A stretch of 64,000 bases of DNA, from the NCBI GenBank assembly GCA_004369045.1, contig ML213503.1:310001-374000 (forward strand), written 5' to 3'. This document shows positions 45,801 to 54,677 of this stretch, piece by piece. The position numbers and the translations under genes are program-made. This DNA is from Heliocybe sulcata (Eukaryota > Basidiomycota > Agaricomycetes > Gloeophyllales > Gloeophyllaceae). How positions within the stretch are numbered: the stretch's first letter is position 1; each line of letters opens with the position of its first letter. Below the pieces are notes generated by a model. The model searched no databases, was not told the DNA's origin, and worked only from the letters and a program-made list of their open reading frames with translations.

Positions 45801-46774
45801 CGCCACCGAGATATCATATCATGTCATTTCATAAAGCAGGCACGTCTACAAATGCGAACCTTTGCAAGACGCGATACCAAATACCAATGCGAACCTGACT
45901 GTGCTCCTCGGGGCGGAGGGGAGATCGTGAGCTGGAAAGGGATAGCGGGTCTATTGCGCAGGGAGGTGCTGATCTGTATAGGGCAGGGAAAGGTCTGATG
46001 TGGAGGGGAAGGTTAAGGTGGTTACCACTGGGGCGGGGCCTAAAGTTGGCAGCCACTAGGAAGGAGCGGGTAATGTCGGGCGAAGCGATGTGCACTGGCC
46101 GTTTGAGGAAGTGCGGGATCGGAGGGAAGGGGTATGTCCGTGCCACAGCGGGACCGTCGAATTGAGGTGGGGTGATGGGGTGCGTTGGTCGTAATATTCT
46201 GTCGAGGATGTTCATTGTACAAGGTTGGGGTTGGAGAGTGTACTGGAGGTGCCGTCTGATGGCCGGTAAGAGGTGAACCCGGCGGGATGAGCGTCGACGG
46301 GATTGGCTGATCTGCGAGGAAAGGGCCGCAGGGAAGTCTGGGGTGTATGATGTATACGGGGAAAGGTATGAAAACGTGTCGGACGAGGATCGGGCGGGCG
46401 TCGAGCAACCCTGGCTGCAGGCGGCGTCGTGGCAAAGAGATAAGGTACGAAGATGAGTGCGGGAAAGGAAGCATCGGACCGAAAATGAGTGGTGATGGCG
46501 AACGCGTCCCGATATGGCCAATTTGGTATTGGTGTGGAGCAGACGGTCATTCTAGATCCCAGCGCTGCCAGCCCACCGGTCTCAGATCCTTCTGCAATGG
46601 AGTGCCAGCCCTTTATTAACACCCGCTATCTCCCCCATCTCTGCACTCTCCCGCCCCCCGCGACGACTGTACATACATCCTCAAAATTCATTGGTGAGCA
46701 CAACAGCGGCGGCAATGATGCGCTTGACGTCACTGACATTCCCGGCCCCACCAGCCTAGGTCCTCGCTGCCGCC
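39858..46774. other. Gene-poor region of about 7 kb
   Basis: I can support no gene here. Frames up to 230 codons exist on both strands (for example 44147-44671 plus and 45829-46521 minus), but they overlap one another, are rich in Arg, Ser and Pro, and contain no motif I know. Base composition is not AT-rich. Imperfect direct repeats occur at 41510-41650 and 45440-45535. Possibilities include long non-coding transcripts, decayed elements, or lineage-specific genes with many introns. Confidence 0.4.
41508..41652. repeat. Imperfect direct repeat, 77-bp period
   Basis: Two copies start with the same gtcaaggttcg (41510-41520 and 41587-41597). They share, at the same offset, a gctgagc(c/g)gtctgtcgc block, with substitutions between. 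The unit length of 77 bp and partial identity suggest an old tandem duplication. Confidence 0.55.
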
Positions 46775-46820
46775 CTCCTCATAAACTCTCCTGACTTTCC
46801 CTCTTCCCCGCATTCCTGTC
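46775..46820 (+). promoter_or_regulatory. CT-rich leader before the CBM21 gene
   Basis: The 46 bases before the start codon are almost wholly pyrimidine apart from short interruptions (ctttccctcttccccgcatt). This is typical of fungal core promoters and leaders and supports the ATG at 46821 as start. Confidence 0.4.
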
Positions 46821-48986
46821 ATGGTCTACTCAACCCCCGACTCGTCCCCCGCATTCCGCCCACAGCACCGCCGCACTCGCTCGTCCGGCGCAACCTTCTC
46901 CAACGAGCGCACAGACGGCGCATTCGTATCCCTCGGCTCTCTCCCCCGCCGCAAAGCCGCACCCGCAAAGAAATTCCACTTTCGCGCCGCCGACGATGAC
47001 GACGACGACGACGTCCCCCCGCCACTCGACCAGGTCACAAGGAAGGGCTCGCCTGCGATCAACTCGCTGGGCTTATCAGTCGACACTGAGAACATCCCCG
47101 TCCGCCGCCCCTCTCCCCAGCCCAACACCGTCGCTTTCCCCCGCGCCTCTCCCCGCGCATCACCCAGTGGCCCGCCATCTCCCCGCCCTTTCTCGCCCCG
47201 CCCCTCCCTCATGCAGCGCACCCCCTCGTCGCCCGTTATCATGCTATCAAACGGCAAGCCCCTAAAGTCCTCTCTCAAATCTTCGAATTCCTCGCCGAAC
47301 ATCCCTGCCATGCATCTCCGCACACAGTCTGCGCCCTCGACGCCCTCTGTCAAGTCTGTCCACTTTGGTGAAGACGACGAGGACGAGGACGACGAGAGCA
47401 AACCCCCTATCGAGCACGTCCGTCTGTTCAAGTCCACCGGCAGGCCGGCGAACCTGCTGTCTTTCAGACCCGGTGAGGACACGGAAACAGAAACAGAGGT
47501 CGAGTCCTCCGGCTACCCCTTCCCCGCGATGCCCCCATCATCGTCCTCCCACTGGGAGATTGACCTCACTCCATCGATTACATCTGCGATCCCTCAACCC
47601 TCGCCTTCGCCTTACGGAAACATTTACCTCGAGACAGTGGCCCTCCCGAAGGCCCGCCCGTACACTCTACGTGGCAGCGTTCTCGTCCGCAACCTTTCCT
47701 TCCAGAAGCAAGTCGCCGTCCGCTTCACGCTCGACGACTGGCAAACGACATCAGAGGTCACCTGCAAGCATGTCGTCTCCTTACCGAGCCTGCCACCCCC
47801 TTTCCCTCGCGCACGTACCGTCGGCGACGCTGTCGGCCTTATCGCGTCCCACTCTACGGACGACGACTCTGGCGCTCCCCAATGGGACCGTTTCAGCTTT
47901 GTTGTTCGCCTGGAGGACTATGAGCACCGACTGAACGAGCGCACGCTGTTCATGGTCGCGCGCTACACTGCACCTGGCACGGGCGAGTGGTGGGACAACA
48001 ACAACGGGAAGAACTACAGAGTCGGCTTCAAGAAGGTCGTGGACTCTCCTACCAAGGCACCAGAGTCGCCTGTGATCAACTCGAGCCAGCAGGGCAGCTT
48101 TAGGGCGCCGAGCACCTTCAAGGCGACGCCGGTGTCGAGCACAAAGTCTGCAGGCCCTGCGGTGTCGGCTGCCTTGTCGTTGCTGAATGGTGGTGGCAAG
48201 TCCTCGCCGCTGTTGACGCGGACGAACTCGGGCCCGCCGTCGATTATCCCTGGGATGCTGCCTTACACGGCGCCGCCTCAGACGTCGCAGCGGAGGCATT
48301 CGACGAGTATGAAGTTAAAGTTGGCAAACTATGCGGCGCCGAGTGTGCCCAGCGTTGGGATGGCGTCTACGTCTGGAATGTTGAGCCCCATTGGCAGTGG
48401 GACAGCGAGCCCGATTGGGTTTGGGACGCCGCCGAAGGTGCCGAGTCCGAAGGAGGAGAGAGAGAAGGAGGAGAGGATCGAGGATGTCGAGAGGGAGTGG
48501 AGGGAGGAGTTTTATTGGGATCGCCGATCCGTACACGATGACGAGGAGAAGGAGGAGAACAGGAAGGAGAAGCTGGAGGTTAGGATGGTGGGGGAGATTG
48601 TGGGTGGCCAGTTTGTGAGCAGTGTTGTGCCGCCGCCGCAAGCGGAGGAGGTGCCGACGCCGAGTATGAGCAGTGCGGAGAGCAGCCCGCCGGATAGCGG
48701 TGTGTCGACGCCTGTTGGGGAGGAGAGTGGGATGATGACGCCGAGGGGGACGAATGGGGGGATGATGAAGGATAGCAGCTATGCGGCGTTTGTGAGGCAG
48801 TGGTGCTTTGCGCAGGGGGGACGGGAGGGTGCGCATGGGACGCCGATGCCGATGCCTTCGGCGAATAATGGGCATGGGTGGTTGGGTGTGGAGGGGTATG
48901 GACCTGGTGGGTTTGGGGATGTGGGCTTTGGGTTCGGGATGGGGAGGCGGGTGGCGGAGGGGGGGATGGGTGTGGGCAGCGCGTGA
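46821..48986 (+). CDS. Glycogen-targeting PP1 regulatory subunit with CBM21
   Basis: A single exon encodes 721 residues. A disordered Ser/Pro-rich N-terminus with an Asp run contains VKSVHFGEDDEDED at about 177-190; KSVHF (178-182) is an RVxF-type docking site for protein phosphatase 1. The CBM21 domain lies at about 265-400, with VALPKARPYTLRGSVLVRNL, VAVRFTLDDWQT, the aromatic/acidic RFSFVVRLED and TGEWWDNNNGKNYRV, which form the glycogen-binding face. This is the layout of yeast Gac1/Pig2 and animal PPP1R3 subunits, which bring PP1 to glycogen to activate glycogen synthase. The C-terminal 300 residues are Ser/Pro/Gly-rich with a charged Glu/Arg segment around 540-590. Function by family is well supported; the lack of introns is unusual for this window. 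Confidence 0.92.
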   Translation: MVYSTPDSSPAFRPQHRRTRSSGATFSNERTDGAFVSLGSLPRRKAAPAKKFHFRAADDDDDDDVPPPLDQVTRKGSPAINSLGLSVDTENIPVRRPSPQPNTVAFPRASPRASPSGPPSPRPFSPRPSLMQRTPSSPVIMLSNGKPLKSSLKSSNSSPNIPAMHLRTQSAPSTPSVKSVHFGEDDEDEDDESKPPIEHVRLFKSTGRPANLLSFRPGEDTETETEVESSGYPFPAMPPSSSSHWEIDLTPSITSAIPQPSPSPYGNIYLETVALPKARPYTLRGSVLVRNLSFQKQVAVRFTLDDWQTTSEVTCKHVVSLPSLPPPFPRARTVGDAVGLIASHSTDDDSGAPQWDRFSFVVRLEDYEHRLNERTLFMVARYTAPGTGEWWDNNNGKNYRVGFKKVVDSPTKAPESPVINSSQQGSFRAPSTFKATPVSSTKSAGPAVSAALSLLNGGGKSSPLLTRTNSGPPSIIPGMLPYTAPPQTSQRRHSTSMKLKLANYAAPSVPSVGMASTSGMLSPIGSGTASPIGFGTPPKVPSPKEEREKEERIEDVEREWREEFYWDRRSVHDDEEKEENRKEKLEVRMVGEIVGGQFVSSVVPPPQAEEVPTPSMSSAESSPPDSGVSTPVGEESGMMTPRGTNGGMMKDSSYAAFVRQWCFAQGGREGAHGTPMPMPSANNGHGWLGVEGYGPGGFGDVGFGFGMGRRVAEGGMGVGSA

Positions 48987-49999
48987 GGTGTTTGGGCGGA
49001 TTGGATGTTAGGTGAGTTGGTGGTGGCTATGTGCGGGGTCAGGTGTTGACTTGTGCCTTGATTTGCAGGTCCTGCTAGGTCCGCCCGCCTTTGAAAAGAC
49101 GTTATAGATGCTGGATGCCGTGCTGGGGATGCCTGGTTTGGACGTGCGCCGTCGCGCATGCCTGATGGGGCTTTCGTCGGCCGGGTCTTGGGTTATAGTT
49201 ATTCGTTATCTCTTGCTTTTTTCTTCAAGACGCTACGCTCGCTGAAAACATATGGGGTCGACGCGACCTCTGCGCTCTCGACTCTACTCTCGCAATCTCT
49301 CGCACGATAATCAAGTTATGCCGAAACGACCTCACGAAATCTATTCTGTGTTAATGACTGTCGCATCCCCACCTCTCCCCCCCTGCATTCCCCCACCCTC
49401 GTCATCGACAAGACAATGGACTAAAAGGCTGGCATACACGGTTTGCTGCTGGCTCTTTTTCTCGACATGCTTTTTCTGTTTCTTCGTATCTATTTATTTG
49501 TTTGTGCACCCCCCACCCCCTCCCCCGCTTTTGTCCATACCCCCCGCTGTTATCCCCTCCCCCCTTCACGTTGCGCTCCTGGTTGAGTTGAATGGTGAGA
49601 TTCGGTATAGTTTTTTTGATTGATTGGTTGGTTGGTTGTTGTGAGTGTTGTGTATGAGGTAGTGGAATGGAATTTTTTTGCGATTGCAGCGCTGGGTGTG
49701 AGGGTTGACAACGTTGACGGTGCGAATTTGGGTGGCAGTAACCCGCTTGCATGCTCGGTTTCGTTGAGGTCGCTGTTTGGACGACAGAAGCGACTCGGAC
49801 TTCAGTGCGGTTTTTGCAGCAGCGGTAATGCCTAGGCTGCCTCGGAGGAGACAATGTCCATCTTATCCTAAGTATGTGAGTGGACGTCTACCGTATAGGT
49901 TACAGTGGGTTGCGGGTCCGATGTCTGTGGAAGGAGAGCCTTGATTGCGGTGGTCATTGTACTCTGTCTGTCGCATTCGACTTTATTACGTGGGAGAAG
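48987..49999. other. Intergenic, 3' of CBM21 gene
   Basis: The left part is probably 3' UTR. Pyrimidine-rich (49365-49570) and GT-rich (around 49616-49645) stretches are present. No coding sequence is recognised. Confidence 0.45.
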
Positions 50000-50400
50000 T
50001 CTAGCGTTCAATCGAACATAGTATTCTGCTGTCTCGACGACGGTCGTATGTACGAGGCAATTGAGACCTTTCCGCGTTCAATCGAACTCGGTGTTCAGCT
50101 ATCTCGACCGCCGGGCGATGGGAAGGATAGACTTGGTCACTGGATTGTCTAGCTATACGATGCAATTGAGACCTTTCCGTATCGTTCCAAGGAGGTACTA
50201 TGAGTTCTGGATGTGGTCGCGGCTTCTCTTTGTGGCATGGGAACGTGAGGCGTCTCGACCGCCGGGACGATACGGGATAGCTGTGTATGTAAATGCGATT
50301 GAGACTTTTCTATATTGTTTGAGTTCTGGATGGAGTTGGGATCTTCGTTCCTTTGTTCTTGTCTTTCTTCTCTTTGTGGCATGGGAACGCGGGGGCAGTG
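50000..50400. repeat. Degenerate tandem repeat array, about 105-150 bp unit
   Basis: Several blocks recur in the same order. CAATTGAGACCTTTCCG is at 50058-50074 and 50163-50179, with a variant at 50295-50311. CTTCTCTTTGTGGCATGGGAACG (23 bp) is exact at 50223-50245 and 50367-50389. TCTCGACCGCCGGG occurs near 50102 and 50254. Copies of gcgttcaatcgaac are near 50005 and 50080. Unequal spacing shows the array has been eroded by indels. It is not coding in any frame. Confidence 0.65.
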
Positions 50401-52214
50401 GTAGGAGTCATAGGGACGTCTGGAGACCCCAGTTCATTTGCGCTCGGCAGTCGTAGTTGGACATGGAGGTGCGGCCGGTATTTTGTGGCGAGAGATTAGA
50501 TGTGCCCTGGATGACCGAGCCAGGATGAGACACGACGATTTGTATTCGGCCCGAGGTGCTAATCTTGAGCGGTATTACATCCGTAATCAGAGTCGCACTA
50601 GGAGGCTATAGAGAGCAGAGTCTATGCTCGGGCAGAAGCAGCGCGTCCCTGCCTGCGGCCTGCCTGGGAATCCGTCGCACAGGATATATGTGTCGTCCAC
50701 AAGGTTAACTCTGGGTCCATTGTTAGCATTCGAGCTTCTGGCGGCTTGTCGTATTCAGTCGCGGGCCGCGCTATCAGAACGAGATAAACAGAGTCGGCCG
50801 AGAGGTGATATGATTGTTGATGTGGTGAGATGAATACAAATAGATATGTGTGGGTCGATCGGCCGGGTTCGCGTCTGTACTACAAAATTTGAAGTGGGCG
50901 TAGTGGCCGAAGGATGAGCCGGTGCCGGGTATAACGGGTTGCCGGCTCGCTCTAGCTCTAGATGAAATTGGACCGCTGTGGATTGAACTAGGCAAATGTC
51001 GGGCGGGGAGGCTTGGCCAGGTGATAGATAGCGAGCGAGGGAAGTCGGGTCACGACGGAGAGCATCAGGAACGGGGGCGATGTCGGCAGGAAGTGGGGTC
51101 GCGGCGCGGGTGTGTGGCGATCGCAGAGGAGGAGCTAGTGCGGTCGCGAAGTAAGAAGGCGTGGCGAGGATGGATAGGAGTCGATACTGCAGGGTAAGGG
51201 TATGAATAGCAGGGAGCGGGGGAGCGGATAGAGGCGGGAGGGCCGAGGCAGATCCTCGAAGGCGGACTGGCCCGGTGATCAGCGAGCAGAGAGGCACTAG
51301 GCCTTAGTCCATCTAGGGTGTTAAGCGTGTGTTAGCCTCTGATCAGAGCAGGATGGGTAGTGATGCTCGCCTGCTTCTGGTATGCTCCTGAATTTGGGAC
51401 GCGAGATGATCCCGCGGTTATTGCGGAAGAAGCGGTGAAGATCTGGGAGTGCAGGGCGCTCTTGTTCCTGGTAAAGTGCTTGGCGCTTTGTTCCCTGGAT
51501 AGATACGGTACGGCAGTGCGTTTCTCGAGTTGCATATTGACTGGGTGCGCGGAGAATACAGTTTGTTACCTTGATTCAGAGGGTGAAGCGGAGTCATGAT
51601 GAGCAGCCAACCAGGTATGCATCATCGGCGCAATAGGTTCAAGCAAGAATATACTCTCTGAATCATATTAGACTTGGAGGATATACGACGGCCTTCGCTT
51701 CCAAACCGATGGGCATTCGTTCAAACTTCCAGCGGCTGAGGTTCCGAGATAATCTAGGGAGGGTTCATTTGCTCCAGAAATGTAGTCTAGTAAGCCACGA
51801 AGAAGGCGCCGAGAATAGTCCAGAGTGCAGAGCAGCTGAAAAGAGGCAGGAGATGGCGAGCGCTATGAAGGGGTCATGTGCGCATGTGACTGTGACAGCC
51901 TTGTTATCTTACTTCCTGCCGCCGAGAAGAACGCGCGCAATACTGCTGAACAGGGCGGAGAATACTACGCATTGTTACCAGTATGTTCTTAACTAAATGC
52001 ACGTTAAGCGACACTAAATGCCGGACAATCGCAGGTTTCGTAGATCTCATTAGCATCACAAGGAACATACATTTATTGTGTAGACGCTTGTTGTCGAGGA
52101 TGGAGCGCAACTTATCTGCTCCCGAACGCATGACCAGAGCATCCCGCATTCAAGTCCGTTTGTCATATCCTCGATTTGCTCGCGATAAGAAGACTCGCAT
52201 CTGGAACGGGCGGT
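50401..52214. other. Intergenic, about 1.8 kb
   Basis: No gene supported. A 180-codon minus-strand frame (51297-50755) is Pro/Ser/Leu-rich without a domain. The right end may contain the 5' exon of the broken F-box-like gene that follows. Confidence 0.4.
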
Positions 52215-53310
52215 ATCTGAAAGATCGTATACTTCGATGCTGGATCCTCTTCTACCGAGCTGCATGCATTACAGCTCCTTCGCGACGTTTCCCACCGCTG
52301 GGAATGCGTTCGCTTGGTTTTACACCATGAGTTGGCGACGAAGGTCGCCGCTTTCCTGGCTGACGTGTCTGCGCTACGTCTCAGGTTTGTCTTCATATCC
52401 GGTGATCGGCCCTTCCGACACACTCGCATGTTCCAAGCAGGTGCTCCCCTGCTATCGCATGCGGTGTTCAGGGATTTTAGGTTTGACTTGCGATCTGGCA
52501 TGTTCCTTTCGGCAAGTATCAAAGGCTGGCAATGATAATGCCCAGCCGCGGCGCGTTGATGACATTTTGGTCAATACAGAGCAATGCTTGCGGCATGCCC
52601 GTTGTTAGAAGAGATATCCATATTTTTCCGACAAGACACCCAGGGAGATCGCAACCTGACAGTCATCGATTTGCCTTCCCTTCACCGGGTCAAGATATCT
52701 TTCGTATATGAGGACCAACAGCAGCCACTCATGGATATGATGTTCCTCTTGATGGTGTCATCACTGGAATCTCTCTGCATGGGCCTACTCCGTCCAGGTA
52801 ACCTGGCCAGCATCATTGCTGCTATTCAAAGCAGGCAGGCCAAGGGACCATTCCAGCCAGTCTTGCTTCAGTTGTACTCTACGGACTTCGACGGAGAAAA
52901 GGTTCCGAGGACGGACACCCTCCGGTTACTCCAGCGTGTCCCCTCGGTTCGAAAGATAGACCTGGAAAGCTCTTATGGGTTCGCAGTGACTCTCCTTAGC
53001 GTTCTCCAGTCGGAAATATACGATGGAGAAAATCATGTTGGACCCTGTCCGGCCCTCTCAACTTTTGTGTGTCGCGTTCAGTCACCGAGGGAGTCGTCGG
53101 AAGGAGCTGTCGGAAGAGCGTTGTTGGCTTCACAAGATTGCTGGGCTTGCTCGGGGGCGCATCCCCCAAGGTCTGCCTCTCCAGACATTGGTTCTTTAGC
53201 TACGTCCGCGGAGTCATGGTTGCTTTTTTGCTGCCGGCGTTGGACCAGGAGTGGCAGTGGCTGCAAGCGAACATGGACGTGCAGTTCCAGTATCCAGATT
53301 ATGACTGAGC
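52215..53310 (+). pseudogene. Broken F-box/leucine-rich-type gene
   Basis: Plus-strand segments in successive frames form the body of a mushroom F-box-type protein. First, 52219-52535 reads LHALQLLRDVSHRWECVRLV and FLADVSALRLRFVFISGD. Then, from about 52575, come MLAACPLLEEISIFF, LPSLHRVKISFVYEDQQQP and LLQRVPSVRKIDLES. After about 53085 the frame changes (WLHKIAGLARGRIPQGLPLQ) and it changes again near 53190, where LPALDQEWQWLQANMDVQFQ ends at a stop at 53308. The first junction could be an intron. The later changes lack convincing splice borders, so at least two frameshifts probably break the gene. No F-box was found at the 5' end. It lies 1.4 kb from an intact F-box gene of different sequence. 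Confidence 0.5.
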
Positions 53311-54179
53311 TTGTGTCATACTCTCGGCATCCAGTCCAAGTATCAGGCTGTTATATGGATCCTCTTCTCGCGCACCAACAATGTCATTACTGACGCCGTT
53401 CGCGAAACATCGTGTATCTTCAGGCACGTTGGAGGAGATTTTCGTTAAGGCCAGTAGTGCAGCATGGAGCGTGGATATATTTTCCAATGGTGATATACTC
53501 CCCTTTTGTATCATTGCTGTTGCTTCAATATTCAGTGCCTGCGGCCATGTCTCCAAGAGTCATATCGTGAGCAGGAACGGCGCAGACACGACCCGCAAAC
53601 GCGTCGCAAAACGGCACGTGACGCATACTGCAGTGACAGTCACACTTCCTGATCGAGGCTAGCAAGTGTGCCCAAAGTTCTCACGGCTTAGTCAGCACGA
53701 TCTGATGCTCTGAGGAGATCAGCGCTGGCCGCACAAGGAGAGAAGTGATGGACCTCCAAACAGGGAGACCCGGAAACGGGTGACGGCCCGGGGGTTCTAT
53801 GTGTTAGTGCACGGTACCCTGCTCAGAAAGAACAAATATAAAACATATACGGAAGGACAGGTATTAGAAAGATAGGGCTGTAATGCAAAGCAAAATGACA
53901 TAGGAAAGCAAAATTCCCTATGTCATTTAGATATAGCCGGATGTGGAACCGGGGAATGCCGGAGGCAAGTTTACACATAGAATACATTGAACTAGCGTGA
54001 GCAACTGAGGAGAAAGAGTCCTTATATCGCTTAACAGGAAGACATGATTCATGTAAGTCTTATTGGAGGAACCCGTGCCTCAGCAGGACTGCAACATACA
54101 AGATTATCCCTAAACGGGAACTACCGAAGGCGGGGACTTGGTCGCGCGAGCCCAGCCAAAAAACACAAATAAAAGTGTA
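53311..54179. other. Intergenic with a hairpin
   Basis: No gene seen. A perfect 12-bp inverted repeat with 12-base spacer (53893-53904 and 53917-53928, aaatgacatagg / cctatgtcattt) lies in an A-rich stretch. The right end may be the tail of the tRNA-like element. Confidence 0.45.
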
Positions 54180-54260
54180 TACGGCCCGAATCGAACCTGT
54201 AAGCTCTAGAGTACGTGTACTACACATGTCAATGATACATCCATTACACCATGGTGTTCT
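54180..54260 (-). other. tRNA-like Pol III element (pseudo-tRNA or SINE head)
   Basis: On the minus strand a consensus A box (TGGTGTAATGG, complement of 54241-54251) is followed after 43 nt by a B box (GGTTCGATTC, complement of 54188-54197), the spacing of tRNA genes. The flanks do not pair: the seven bases before the A box (aacacca) have no complement at the 3' end, and the T stem is mismatched. It is therefore not a working tRNA. It may be a degenerate tRNA or the head of a tRNA-derived SINE, the unrelated tail continuing towards 54060. Confidence 0.4.
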
Positions 54261-54677
54261 TGGGAGCCCAGATTGTTTAATGTATATATTCATCTGCATG
54301 CCCGCTGCCGAAAGAGGAGTCTGAGTCGGTCGCCGATCGGCTTTGGGAAGTTGCCATTTTGGAAGAATTGCCGATTGCGGTAACGCGAAGCGCTAGCGAT
54401 GGCATGTGAACTTTGGGCAGTCTTGCTAGCCCCTGATCGTTTATCACCTCATCGCTTCCCAGTGCTTCCCCCTTATACGCTCGAACATTTGCTTCCGTCT
54501 TGAATCAGAAGCGGCACTGTTGCACGGAAGTTCTTGGTGGTGGTAGAGCTCAACGTAAGCACCAATTCCGGGTAGGCATGCCCATTAATTCCAAATCTGA
54601 CGGCTTCATGTTGCAGCAGCAAATCGACGCAACAAGGTTCCGAAACAAACTCGAAGAAAAACAAGATCCGCTCGAAC

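Noticed and set aside
45829-46521. 230-codon minus-strand frame as a gene
   Set aside because: Rich in Arg, Ser, Pro and His with no motif; probably a by-product of pyrimidine-rich sequence upstream of the CBM21 gene.
50755-51297. 180-codon minus-strand frame as a gene
   Set aside because: Low-complexity Pro/Ser/Leu composition, no known similarity, no supporting splice or promoter pattern.
54180-54260. Functional tRNA gene
   Set aside because: A and B boxes are present, but acceptor and T stems do not pair, so a working tRNA is not supported.
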